Origin: CASQEL01 sp036655975
Lineage (GTDB): Bacteria > Desulfobacterota > Desulfovibrionia > Desulfovibrionales > Desulfovibrionaceae
Assembly (NCBI GenBank): GCA_036655975.1
Contig: JAVVPD010000073.1
Location: forward strand, 1 to 11,273
Direction: 5' to 3'
DNA length: 11,273 bases
Part shown: in pieces, positions 1 through 7,868 of the stretch
Position numbering within the stretch: the first letter of the stretch is position 1
How the letters are laid out: every line of letters starts with the position of its first letter
Notes under the pieces: model-generated
The model's input: only the letters and a program-made list of their open reading frames with translations
Told to the model about the DNA's origin: nothing
Database searches by the model: none
Made by a program: the position numbers and the translations under genes

Positions 1-1088
1 TCACGGGCTGATCTGTACGCCGCAATGAGCAGCTCCAGTGATTTTAAGCCTTCGCGCCCGTCAGTTTCAGGGTTTGCTGTGCCGCGCATCACGTCAATAA
101 CATTTTTGTAATACAGCGGATGCCCAAAACCATACACAGAGGTGGTGGCATAACTGGCATCACGCACGGTGGAATCGTAGTCTTTGGGTTCGGCAAAGTC
201 CCAAAGTTGAATGTCGTTGACCGCAACTCCGCCCACGCGCACCGTGCCTTTTTCGCCAATGATGGTGATGGAACCTTCCAGATTTTTAGGATAGGTGAGC
301 ATGGTCACCGCCATAGAACCCAGAGCGCCGTTGCGCCAGCGTACATTCATAATTCCTGTATCTTCTACTTCAATGTCACGCGCNNNNNNNNNNCCCGAGC
401 GCCATTTGACGCTGACCGTGCCGGTGTCTTCCACCTCGATATTGCGCGCCAGCGTAGCGGTATAGGCCTGTACGCTCTCGACCGGGCCGATGAGCCATTC
501 CAGCAGATCCACATAGTGGCTGGCCTGGTTCATAAAGGCGCCGCCGTCCATTTCCCACGTGCCGCGCCATGCTGCGGAGTCATAATAGGCTTGGGGCCGC
601 GACCAAAAAACATTCATGTGTACCATATAAATTTTGCCAAAGCGTTTTTCGTTTACGGCGCGTTTGAGCAATTGCAGGGTAACGTTGCGTCGGTTTTGTT
701 TGACAACAAATAAACGGCGTTGGGCCGTATCGCAGGCCTTAACCATGTCAATCCCGTCTTTCCACCGCGTTGCCATGGGTTTTTCGGTCATAACATGTTT
801 GCCGCGCTGAGCCGCTTGAATGGCTTGCTGCGCGTGTAGACCAGAAGGTGTACACAGAACTACAATATCGCAATCGCTTTCGTGGAGTAGCCTGTCATAG
901 CTGCCAAAGGGGTTTGCCTTCCACGCATGGGCTTTTTCTTCCAGCACGGGCAAGTTGTCGTCACAAATGGCGGAAAGTTCTACATTGTCAGCGTGTTGTT
1001 CAATGGCTTTCACATGATTGGCGGCAATGCGCCCGCAGCCAACAATGGCAAATTTGATTTTTCTATTTTTGATGGATTGATAGAGCAT
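1..1088 (-). CDS. Gfo/Idh/MocA-family NAD-dependent sugar dehydrogenase, WlbA/WbpB-like; interrupted by a gap, C-terminus outside window
   Basis: Probable nucleotide-sugar oxidoreductase. The nearest family I recognise is WlbA/WbpB, which oxidises C3 of UDP-N-acetylglucosaminuronic acid on the way to 2,3-diamino sugars of O-antigens. Seen: an N-terminal Rossmann loop AIVGCGRIA (residues 14-22); the EKP motif (102-104), whose Lys is catalytic in the family; KQNRRN (130-135); and GGAFMNQASHYVDLLEWLIG (182-201), with H191 at the usual catalytic His position. The ATG at 1088 has GAGG five bases upstream. It follows the methyltransferase gene by 38 bases. The reading frame stays open across the N run at 384-393 and off the left edge. 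However, about 19 residues before the gap are repeated in diverged form after it, so residues 1-232 and the remainder probably come from two different genes. Family and general role are fairly sure; the exact substrate is inferred. Confidence 0.85.
   Translation of the reverse strand, partial: MLYQSIKNRKIKFAIVGCGRIAANHVKAIEQHADNVELSAICDDNLPVLEEKAHAWKANPFGSYDRLLHESDCDIVVLCTPSGLHAQQAIQAAQRGKHVMTEKPMATRWKDGIDMVKACDTAQRRLFVVKQNRRNVTLQLLKRAVNEKRFGKIYMVHMNVFWSRPQAYYDSAAWRGTWEMDGGAFMNQASHYVDLLEWLIGPVESVQAYTATLARNIEVEDTGTVSVKWRSXXXXARDIEVEDTGIMNVRWRNGALGSMAVTMLTYPKNLEGSITIIGEKGTVRVGGVAVNDIQLWDFAEPKDYDSTVRDASYATTSVYGFGHPLYYKNVIDVMRGTANPETDGREGLKSLELLIAAYRSAR
384..393. other. Assembly gap (10 N) inside the dehydrogenase gene
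   Basis: Ten undetermined bases. Read on the minus strand, the frame happens to continue across them. The flanks code for two versions of the same protein segment (see findings), so the true distance between the flanks is unknown and could be a whole gene or more. Confidence 0.95.
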
Positions 1089-1126
1089 AATAGCCTCGGA
1101 GGGAGTTTCATATCCAAAAAGATGTG

Positions 1127-2443
1127 CTATGGTAATAAGTTTTTACCGTCATCCACAGGTACAGCGCGTTTATTGGTGCATAAAAGGAGAATACGATTGG
1201 CTGCTCCTTCTGGAACAGGTCTTTCTAAAATTTCCACATGCTCCCAATAGCGTTCAAGTTGTTCTACAAACAATTCTAAGCGGTAAGTAGGGGGTGGATT
1301 CTCTAATTTTTTGAGTCCGCATAAACCATTGGGCATAAATTCGGTTAACAGGTGTTTGCTTGAAAAATCGGCAAAACAACGCACGATAAGTTTCCACGGG
1401 TGATGATGGGTGAAAAAAAGATGGTGGGTTAGGGCCAAGGCGAGAACGAGCTCTCCTTGTTGTTTAAAGGGGGTATCCACCGTTCCTACTTGCAGTTTGA
1501 TGCGTGCATCAACATTATATTCGCGTAAATATTGATGGTGACGCGCCACAGCGGTTTCATCGGGTTCAATGGCTAAAACTTCTGCCCCAGTCTGCGCTGC
1601 CATGCGTGAAAATACACCCGCATTGGCGCCGAGATCTACTACTGTCGCGGGTTTTAGCATTTTTAAGATGCGGGCAATGAATTGTGGTCTGTTGGGTGAG
1701 TGTGGGGAGATTGTGGTATTGTTTACGTCACTTTCGTTCAGCATGGAAGAGTGGTAGTCACTCCATAGGCTTTCTTTCCACGGGAAGGAGATGCCCTGAA
1801 TAAGTTCAAGTAAGGCATCTAAAATTCCGATACGTGATGCTGGCAGCGAGATATTTTGATCTAAAATATGTAATTCTGTGGCTACTTCATGGGATATGCC
1901 ATTTTGAAGGCTGTGACGCATGAGTGCGTCTAAAAAAGGACTTTTTTGGCGTAATAAAAGCGGATATAGGAAAAATTGTATGAATTCATCAAATCCATTA
2001 ATTTGATTTGGAGATTCTAAAACAGCAAACGAGCCGATGTCACACCAGCGTGGATTACTGGGGCCTTGCAACACAAAATTAAGGGAATGACCGTCACAGG
2101 TTCCCATATTTTTTTTGTGTAACCACTTATTCATGTTTAAAAAAAGGAGGGCAGCTTCTTTTATTGTGGGTGCCGCGCAATGAGAAAGAGGGACATTGAA
2201 AAATTCTGTATGCTGATGGAAAATGGTGTTGAAACCTTCAACTTGAATGGAAGAGGGGGAGGTTTCAGGGATAAATCCTTCCTGTGCAAGCTGTTGCAAT
2301 AATAAGGTGCAGCCTGATCCTTGTGTCCATTTGTGGGCTGTAGGTAATTGTGCTTTATAAAAGGTATCATGATAACGAAATGTCCTGAAGCTAGGGTCTA
2401 AAAAAGCATACCCGCGCCAATATACATCTGATTGTTTAAGCAT
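1127..2443 (-). CDS. NoeA-like class I SAM-dependent methyltransferase with kinase-like N-terminal region
   Basis: A 438-residue protein. The C-terminal half is a class I methyltransferase: motif I VVDLGANAG (268-276), the acidic strand-2 end AIEPDE (291-296) and LVLALALTHHL (332-342). The N-terminal half (about 1-230) matches the layout of large NoeA-like methyltransferases: KEAALLFLNM (95-104), then D117-G-H-S-L-N122, then W133-C-D135-I-G-S, then FDEFIQFFLYPLLL (151-164). D117, N122 and D135 have the same spacing as the catalytic-loop Asp/Asn and the DFG Asp of protein-kinase-like folds, so this half may be a kinase or pseudokinase relative. The ATG at 2443 has AGGAA (2452-2456) eight bases upstream. 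It lies 22 bases after the CgeB-like gene and 38 before the dehydrogenase. Sampled blocks are AT-rich compared with the right of the window. Probable role: methylation of the glycan or of a terminal group; the acceptor is unknown. Confidence 0.8.
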   Translation of the reverse strand: MLKQSDVYWRGYAFLDPSFRTFRYHDTFYKAQLPTAHKWTQGSGCTLLLQQLAQEGFIPETSPSSIQVEGFNTIFHQHTEFFNVPLSHCAAPTIKEAALLFLNMNKWLHKKNMGTCDGHSLNFVLQGPSNPRWCDIGSFAVLESPNQINGFDEFIQFFLYPLLLRQKSPFLDALMRHSLQNGISHEVATELHILDQNISLPASRIGILDALLELIQGISFPWKESLWSDYHSSMLNESDVNNTTISPHSPNRPQFIARILKMLKPATVVDLGANAGVFSRMAAQTGAEVLAIEPDETAVARHHQYLREYNVDARIKLQVGTVDTPFKQQGELVLALALTHHLFFTHHHPWKLIVRCFADFSSKHLLTEFMPNGLCGLKKLENPPPTYRLELFVEQLERYWEHVEILERPVPEGAANRILLLCTNKRAVPVDDGKNLLP

Positions 2444-2465
2444 ACTCTTTATTCCTATATCTTGT

Positions 2466-3908
2466 TTAGCGGGGGGAGAGTATTCCGCCGAGTTGTTTTT
2501 GTATATACGGACTCTCTGTCATGACTTGATCTATGAGCATGGCGTTTTTTATATCACCAGAGGTTGCAAGCTTGCAAATACTTTTAAATAAATGTTGTTC
2601 AATGATGTCGATGTCAACATTGCCTTCCGCAGGACAGGACAAAAAGATTTTTAGCATTTTTTCGATGCTTTTTGCGGGGAGAGAATCTGTGTATAGCGTG
2701 GCACTGGCTGGGGTTGATGATGTTTTTGTAGACATATATTGGTGTATTATTTCTAAAAACCGTATGGCTCCTTTTGCTTGCGAATATTCTTCGCGGCAAC
2801 GCCGCATGCCTTGCAGGGCAATACGTTCTCGCTCTTGTGGGTTTTCAAGATAATAGGTTATTTTGTCTTTAAGTTCTTGCACCGTGGTGTATGTTTCAAG
2901 TTCTACACCTGGGGTGAAAAAGCGCTGGAGCCCTGCCCTTTCTTCCGTAAAGGTCAAACTTCCCCCGCCCACACTCTCAAAAAGACGCATGGTCGTCGTA
3001 TCTGCCCCTGTGAGACGAAGAATGGGAATATTGCTCAGGTTGGCGTTTACCCATCCTTGCATATCAAGGCTGATACGCCCGCGCCGTGTTTCCTTCAACA
3101 TGTCCACGCCATAACAGGGAGGCACAAGAAATTTGCGGGCATAGGGGGGGACGCACTCTTTACCGTCACAAACACTTAAGCGGAGTGAGTGTTGGCGAGC
3201 GATTGCTTGTTGAATGATAGCGTTGAGACACTCTCGGCGTCGGTTATGACAGGCGGGGGCAAAAGGCGTTTGATAGGTTCCACAAAAAACAATGTCTGTA
3301 TCGTGGTCGATTTTATCAATTTTATTGGCTATCCATTGAGGATAGCCGTGACAAAAAAGTTCGGCATGCTTTGCCCCCAGATAAGGCGCAAGGATGGCAA
3401 TACGGTGTAGCAGGGTTAAAATGATGTCAAACCCGTGCCAGTCCGTGTCAAGAGCAACAGGGGCGTGACGCCATCCGATGACGAGGGGGGGGCGGAATGC
3501 CAAGCTTCGCACGAAGGAGCCGTCAAAATAATGATTGTCGCTAAAGTACAGTACGTCTGGTTTATATGCTTCAATTTGCGCTGCAAGGACGCTGTGCCGT
3601 AGTTGTGCGGTATTGAGGTGGTCGATTGGGTAGCCATGTTCGTGTGCCCACGCTCGTTGCAAGGGGATTGCATTCGCATACACGAGAGTTGTTTCGCAGC
3701 CTAATGCCTGTAATTCGTCTGTGAGTATGTACATGGCATGCAGGCCATGCCGCTTTAAGGCCAAGGTTTGGGTAGCATGGTCGGCCAAGGCAACATTAGG
3801 AAAGTGTTCGTAATACCAGTCCACATAGGTAGGATACAAGGCATGCACCTGCATAATGCGGAGAGGGCGATTGTGAATGATCGCAAGAGTAGAAGGTGCA
3901 GCGTTCAT
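2466..3908 (-). CDS. CgeB-like glycosyltransferase (Glyco_trans_1_2 type, GT-B fold)
   Basis: A 480-residue predicted cytoplasmic glycosyltransferase. The opening RIMQVHALYPTYVDWYY (17-33) is typical of the first strand and acceptor-side loop of this group. The C-terminal catalytic half resembles the CgeB/PF13524 pattern: LDMQGWVNANLSNIPILRL (281-299), then TMRLFESVGGGSLTF (306-320), RFFTPGVELETY (329-340), and a helix-rich DKITYYLENPQERERIALQG (348-367). Residues about 395-480 are an extra tail rich in small helices that I cannot assign. The ATG at 3908 has only a weak ribosome-binding match (AAGTGA across the preceding stop codon at 3915-3917), which suits translational coupling to a gene lost in the gap at 3961-4060. 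The next gene starts 22 bases downstream. Donor and acceptor sugars cannot be read from the sequence. Confidence 0.8.
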   Translation of the reverse strand: MNAAPSTLAIIHNRPLRIMQVHALYPTYVDWYYEHFPNVALADHATQTLALKRHGLHAMYILTDELQALGCETTLVYANAIPLQRAWAHEHGYPIDHLNTAQLRHSVLAAQIEAYKPDVLYFSDNHYFDGSFVRSLAFRPPLVIGWRHAPVALDTDWHGFDIILTLLHRIAILAPYLGAKHAELFCHGYPQWIANKIDKIDHDTDIVFCGTYQTPFAPACHNRRRECLNAIIQQAIARQHSLRLSVCDGKECVPPYARKFLVPPCYGVDMLKETRRGRISLDMQGWVNANLSNIPILRLTGADTTTMRLFESVGGGSLTFTEERAGLQRFFTPGVELETYTTVQELKDKITYYLENPQERERIALQGMRRCREEYSQAKGAIRFLEIIHQYMSTKTSSTPASATLYTDSLPAKSIEKMLKIFLSCPAEGNVDIDIIEQHLFKSICKLATSGDIKNAMLIDQVMTESPYIQKQLGGILSPR

Positions 3909-3914
3909 GTGTAA

Positions 3915-3960
3915 TCACTTTTTTTCTAGTAAGATAACCCCATCACGGGGAAAGTATTGC
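3915..3960 (-). pseudogene. Possible surviving 3' end of a gene lost in the assembly gap
   Basis: On the minus strand, 14 complete codons lead from the gap edge to a TGA at 3915-3917 and read QYFPRDGVILLEKK. The stop lies six bases before the ATG of the CgeB-like gene, the tight spacing seen elsewhere in this operon. Another frame gives only a ten-codon peptide ending at a TAG, and the third stops sooner. Composition is protein-like, but the stretch is too short to assign a family. This is not evidence of gene decay: the rest is simply unsequenced. Confidence 0.4.
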
Positions 3961-4060
3961 NNNNNNNNNNNNNNNNNNNNNNNNNNNNNNNNNNNNNNNN
4001 NNNNNNNNNNNNNNNNNNNNNNNNNNNNNNNNNNNNNNNNNNNNNNNNNNNNNNNNNNNN
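3961..4060. other. Assembly gap (100 N) between FkbM methyltransferase and CgeB-like glycosyltransferase
   Basis: Exactly 100 undetermined bases, the usual placeholder for a gap of unknown size, so one or more genes may be missing. The FkbM gene on its right ends cleanly at 4070, nine bases from the gap edge. An open frame runs out of its left side (3915-3960). Confidence 0.95.
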
Positions 4061-4069
4061 ACATGCTGT

Positions 4070-4846
4070 TTAGTGGGTTATGCCCATGTTCTTGGCTGCA
4101 ACCAATAAAAAATATCTGGTATCTGCTTCCAGTAAAAAGGGGGGTTTGGTGGCAGCATTGGTTTGTGCGTCAAAGTCGTGAATCATATAACGGAAACCCT
4201 GTTCATGTAGTATCTGCAAGATACAATGCAAGCGGTCGCCTAATTCTGGGAAGGCATGATATTCAAGTACAAGTTGATGGATATTGCGTAATAAGCATCC
4301 ACACTCTTCTAATACAGGCCATTCGCTACCTTCAATATTCAATTTGAGAAAATCAACAGGATGTTTCAGGTGGCGCGAAAGACGGGTTACTTGCACTGTG
4401 GTATTGGCATCATTGCCGTACAGCGTATTTCCGTCGTCGCCGCGACTGCTGAAAGAAAGTGTGCCGTCAATATTATGTAGCCCAGCGGGAATAATAGTGA
4501 CATTTTTGATGCTATTGGCCTGTATATTGAGTCGCAATAGGGCCAAGGCTTCTTCATCTGGCTCAAAGGCAAGAATGGTGGCTGTTGGGTGCATTTGGGC
4601 TGCCCGTAGGCTGAATAAACCAATGTGCGCGCCGCCATCAATAATACACGGATTCGGATTATGTGTTGTAAAATCGTAAATTCTGTGGAGGAAAATATCC
4701 TTGCCTGCCATATATAGTGACAGTAAATCAATGCAATGAATGAGAAGACCACGAAAATGCACACGGAAATGACCATGCCGATGCGTTGTTGCGTATTCGT
4801 ACAAGTCCTGCATATCATTCTGAAGGTGAATATCAGTCCAGTTCAT
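4070..4846 (-). CDS. FkbM-family SAM-dependent methyltransferase
   Basis: A 258-residue O-methyltransferase of the FkbM group, common in glycan loci. Seen: SAM-binding motif I CIIDGGAHIGLFSL (67-80); strand 2 AFEPDEEALALLRLNIQAN (93-111), where E95 would contact the SAM ribose; and the FkbM hallmark VDFLKLNIEGSEWPVLEE (164-181). The C-terminal strands follow at about 191-250. I chose the ATG at 4846: it has GGAA (4854-4857) seven bases upstream and overlaps the end of the preceding gene by 14 bases. A GTG at 4882 would add 12 residues but lies deeper in that gene and has no evident ribosome-binding site. Likely acts in the cytoplasm on a sugar hydroxyl of the glycan precursor; the site is unknown. 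Sampled GC is lower than in the genes to its right. Confidence 0.9.
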   Translation of the reverse strand: MNWTDIHLQNDMQDLYEYATTHRHGHFRVHFRGLLIHCIDLLSLYMAGKDIFLHRIYDFTTHNPNPCIIDGGAHIGLFSLRAAQMHPTATILAFEPDEEALALLRLNIQANSIKNVTIIPAGLHNIDGTLSFSSRGDDGNTLYGNDANTTVQVTRLSRHLKHPVDFLKLNIEGSEWPVLEECGCLLRNIHQLVLEYHAFPELGDRLHCILQILHEQGFRYMIHDFDAQTNAATKPPFLLEADTRYFLLVAAKNMGITH

Positions 4847-7800
4847 CAGTGTTTTCCATAGCGGGGCGTGTGATACGGGCACACACGGTTACTTGGTAGT
4901 CAGGATCTTGAATCGCAAAGACAGTGGGGGGAAGTTCTTCTGCTGCAAGGCCGTCTAAAAAGGCTTTTGCTGTAGAACAATTGCCGTATACACTGACGTG
5001 TATAGTCCACTGTGGTGCCAGTTCAGCGATAAGACGTTTGAGGGACAAATCGGTGAAACGCCAATATTCCCCCCATCTGTCCATGTCATAGCGAGATATT
5101 TGACTAATACCTGATGCTGTTAGTAAAAGCGTTCCTTCGGGAGCCAAAGCCTGCAAGCAATGCTTGAAGGCGTCTTTAAAATTATAAATAAATTGGAGTG
5201 TCTGGGTCAGAATAATACAATCAAATGCCCCTCGTGGAATATTTTTCCCCGTGGCGAGGTCTCCCACAAGGGTGGCATGGGGAGAAGGCGTGGCGTGTAA
5301 AATATCACTGTGGGTGACACCGTGGTTGAACTGTGTTGTATAAATATTATCTGCTACTTCAAGCACTCTGCCTCTAACACAAGAGGCATTGTCTGTCAAA
5401 AAGCGTTCAATATAGATTCTATCTATGGGGGTACCACGATCTAGGCCAAAAGTACGGCTTATAGGTTCTGTGTGTAGGCGCGTCGTAGCCGGTGGAGACG
5501 TGTGTTGTGTAAAAAGATTGGATTGATGGGCAAGTTCCATAAAGGCAGGGCATTGTATACCTGTACCGAGTTCCGCACAACGCAATTGATCTGCACTTTG
5601 CTTGCGTGCTTGCCACTGTTCACGCACCTCATCATATAAGGCGGTATAGCGTTGGGCCATCAGGCGAGCGTCAAAAAGTTTTACGGCACGTTCGCGGGCT
5701 GCGTGCCCCATGCGGCTGCGCGCCTGAGGGTTTTCCGCAAGGCTGAGGGCCGCTTGATTGAAAGCCGCACCATCGCGAGCGGGGGCTACAATACCACACT
5801 GTCCGTTTTCCACGAGTTCGGGAATACCGCCCACGTCAAAGGTAACGACAGGAACCCCACAGGCCAATGCCTCCTGAACGACGAGAGGGCAATTGTCTGC
5901 GAGCGAAGGATACAGGAGAAAGTCCAGTGCGGCGTAAAAAGTCGCCATATCACGTTCATCATAGGCGTAGGGTAACAGTCGAATATGGGCATCTTGCACG
6001 GCATCAGTATTGCCGCGCCCTAAAAATAGCACGTCAGGGTGGACAGCGCATAATTGTTTGAGCGCGTCCATGGCGAAGTCGCCGCCTTTCCAAAAATTGT
6101 GCAAAGGGCCGCTGTAGGCGGCACTGCCAACCACCAAAATATTCGGGTCGATTCCTAATTTTTCTCGCGCCGCCGCTTTGTCTTGTGGGCAGAAAATGTG
6201 GGTATCAATGCCGTTGGGAATAACGCTCAGGGGATGCTGGCGGAGGATACTTTGCTCTACATGGTGGGCCAACCAGTGCGAAGGGCATACAATGTGCACA
6301 GGCGCACACGCATAGACGCGCTGCTTGTCGCGCCAGAGACGGTGGGTATTGTCCGCGTCTACCTTGGGGTATATCTCAAGGTGCGGGCATAGGCCACATC
6401 CTGTTTTCCAGCGGGGGCAGTTGAAAGCGTGCGCGCAATGCCCCGTGAGGGCTTGCATGTCATGCAAAGTCCACACCGTTGGGTGCAGGCGCGCGAGGCC
6501 TGCCAATGAAAAGGGATGAAAATAGCCTCCATGCAGATTATGCACATGCAAAATGTCTGCCTGTTGCATCTCTGGTTTTTTCCATAAAGTATGGCTGCCC
6601 TGCCATTGATAATCTAACAGGCCTTCACGTTGCACAAGCGGGGTTAAAGGTACATCGGGAGTGGGGTCAAAAGTATGAATGTGCGGATGCTGTACTAAAC
6701 TTTTCCCCGTAAGTATGTGGGCATCATGTCCTGCAGCTTCTTGGGCGGTGAGTAAAAGTTGAACAATTTTCGCTGTGCCCCCTTGCCCCATCATCGTATT
6801 AAGGTGGGTGATGTGCATGGGGCGAGTGGTGGCGCCAACACCGTGCATGGCGGGGACGGGGGCTAAGGGTCTGGAATGTTCTAAATATTGATAGATATTG
6901 TCCAGCCTGCCTTGCAAGGTTTTGCGCTCCAAGGCGGAACGATCCGCAGCACGCAGCCAGCGATGAAATTCACGGGCTGTCCAATTGCGTACGAGACGGC
7001 GCGGTACATCCGTCGTATTTACGGGAAGTGAGAGGCTTCCTTGAATATTGGCAATGCCGAGCAAACCAGCTTGACGGGTAATATTTTGGGTTTCTTCCGT
7101 GTAGGCAACGCTGTTCCCATAGGGATAGGCCAGAATACGTACGGGACGAGCTGTTATTTTTTCGAGTGCGTGTTGGGATTGAACAATTTCTTGGTGTTGG
7201 TTGCTCGCGGACAAAGAGGAGAGCACAAGATGGTGCATGGTATGCGCGCCGATTTCTATCCATGGCGAAGCGGCTAAGTGTGCCACTTGTTCTTGGGTGA
7301 GCAGCGGGTGCGGGCTGATATATTTTGTGCTGTCATGCCCAAGGCTTTGTAAAATTTCGTGCAAGAGCAAGCGCACCATCCGCACAGGGGATTGTTTTAA
7401 AATATCAAAAAATAGTTCGTGCGCTGTCAAAATTTCTGCGGAACTTGTGAGCGGCAAAGTGGTTTTTAATGCGGGGATGTAGATTGTGGAGGGCAGGTTC
7501 TTTGCATTCAAAAGGACATCTTCCAGTACATCGTACCAAAAACCGTGAGGATGCCCCAGCAGCCCCGCCGTTACAAAAATTGTGGCGTGGCAATGATACT
7601 TTGCCAATAAGGGCAGTGCGTTGATGAGATTATCCGCATAGCCATCGTCGAAGGTTATGGCTATGCCGCCATCTACAAGATGTCCGGCAGCACCGGCCTG
7701 TATCAAATCATATAAAGGCAATACCTTTCGTTCTTTACTTAAAATGGCAAGGTGATCAGCAAAATTTTCGGGACTGACGCAAAGATACTGATTGTCAGGG

Positions 7801-7868
7801 GCGGCATGTGTCACACGGTGATACAGCAATACTTCTGGAAATATTGCTGGTGCATTTGTCTGTGTCAT
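4833..7868 (-). CDS. Three-domain protein: NodB-type deacetylase, GT4 glycosyltransferase, C-terminal methyltransferase-like domain
   Basis: A 1011-residue fusion. Domain 1 (about 10-310) is a polysaccharide deacetylase: LLYHRVT (14-20), TFDDGYADN (72-80) with the catalytic/metal Asp pair, HTMHH (209-213) with metal-binding His residues, and AYPYG (247-251). Domain 2 (about 350-755) is a GT4 transferase: a glycine-rich loop GQGGTAK (361-367), HVHNLHGGYF (441-450), WTLHDMQALTGHC (466-478), IPNGID (550-555), and LADNCPLVVQEALACG (656-671), where D658 replaces the first Glu of the E-x7-E motif and E666 is kept. Domain 3 (about 812-1000) resembles a class I methyltransferase: GRVLEVADN (833-841), LVGDLATG (867-874), FDCIILTQTLQ (882-892) and YWRFT (935-939). 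The start is the ATG at 7868, in a 4-base ATGA overlap with the GT2 gene and with GGAGG at 7879-7883. Longer starts towards 8126 only shadow that gene. It probably adds a sugar and modifies the glycan. Whether one polypeptide works as all three enzymes is inference. Confidence 0.9.
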   Translation of the reverse strand: MTQTNAPAIFPEVLLYHRVTHAAPDNQYLCVSPENFADHLAILSKERKVLPLYDLIQAGAAGHLVDGGIAITFDDGYADNLINALPLLAKYHCHATIFVTAGLLGHPHGFWYDVLEDVLLNAKNLPSTIYIPALKTTLPLTSSAEILTAHELFFDILKQSPVRMVRLLLHEILQSLGHDSTKYISPHPLLTQEQVAHLAASPWIEIGAHTMHHLVLSSLSASNQHQEIVQSQHALEKITARPVRILAYPYGNSVAYTEETQNITRQAGLLGIANIQGSLSLPVNTTDVPRRLVRNWTAREFHRWLRAADRSALERKTLQGRLDNIYQYLEHSRPLAPVPAMHGVGATTRPMHITHLNTMMGQGGTAKIVQLLLTAQEAAGHDAHILTGKSLVQHPHIHTFDPTPDVPLTPLVQREGLLDYQWQGSHTLWKKPEMQQADILHVHNLHGGYFHPFSLAGLARLHPTVWTLHDMQALTGHCAHAFNCPRWKTGCGLCPHLEIYPKVDADNTHRLWRDKQRVYACAPVHIVCPSHWLAHHVEQSILRQHPLSVIPNGIDTHIFCPQDKAAAREKLGIDPNILVVGSAAYSGPLHNFWKGGDFAMDALKQLCAVHPDVLFLGRGNTDAVQDAHIRLLPYAYDERDMATFYAALDFLLYPSLADNCPLVVQEALACGVPVVTFDVGGIPELVENGQCGIVAPARDGAAFNQAALSLAENPQARSRMGHAARERAVKLFDARLMAQRYTALYDEVREQWQARKQSADQLRCAELGTGIQCPAFMELAHQSNLFTQHTSPPATTRLHTEPISRTFGLDRGTPIDRIYIERFLTDNASCVRGRVLEVADNIYTTQFNHGVTHSDILHATPSPHATLVGDLATGKNIPRGAFDCIILTQTLQFIYNFKDAFKHCLQALAPEGTLLLTASGISQISRYDMDRWGEYWRFTDLSLKRLIAELAPQWTIHVSVYGNCSTAKAFLDGLAAEELPPTVFAIQDPDYQVTVCARITRPAMENTDELD
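4854..4857 (-). promoter_or_regulatory. Ribosome-binding site that fixes the FkbM methyltransferase start
   Basis: GGAA on the minus strand, seven bases before the ATG at 4846 and inside the end of the upstream gene. No comparable site precedes the alternative GTG at 4882, so the shorter protein is preferred. Confidence 0.5.

Noticed and set aside
120..713. Plus-strand open frame of 197 codons across the 10-N gap
   Set aside because: It is antisense to the dehydrogenase, shows no recognisable motif, and is open across the gap only because N codons are not stops.
3936..3950. CCCC/GGGG inverted repeat (loop ATCAC) as a terminator
   Set aside because: The stem is only four base pairs, no T tract follows it on the minus strand, and it lies within the probable coding tail at 3915-3960.
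4847..4882. GTG start at 4882 for the FkbM methyltransferase
   Set aside because: It lies deeper in the preceding gene and lacks a ribosome-binding site; the ATG at 4846 has GGAA at good distance.
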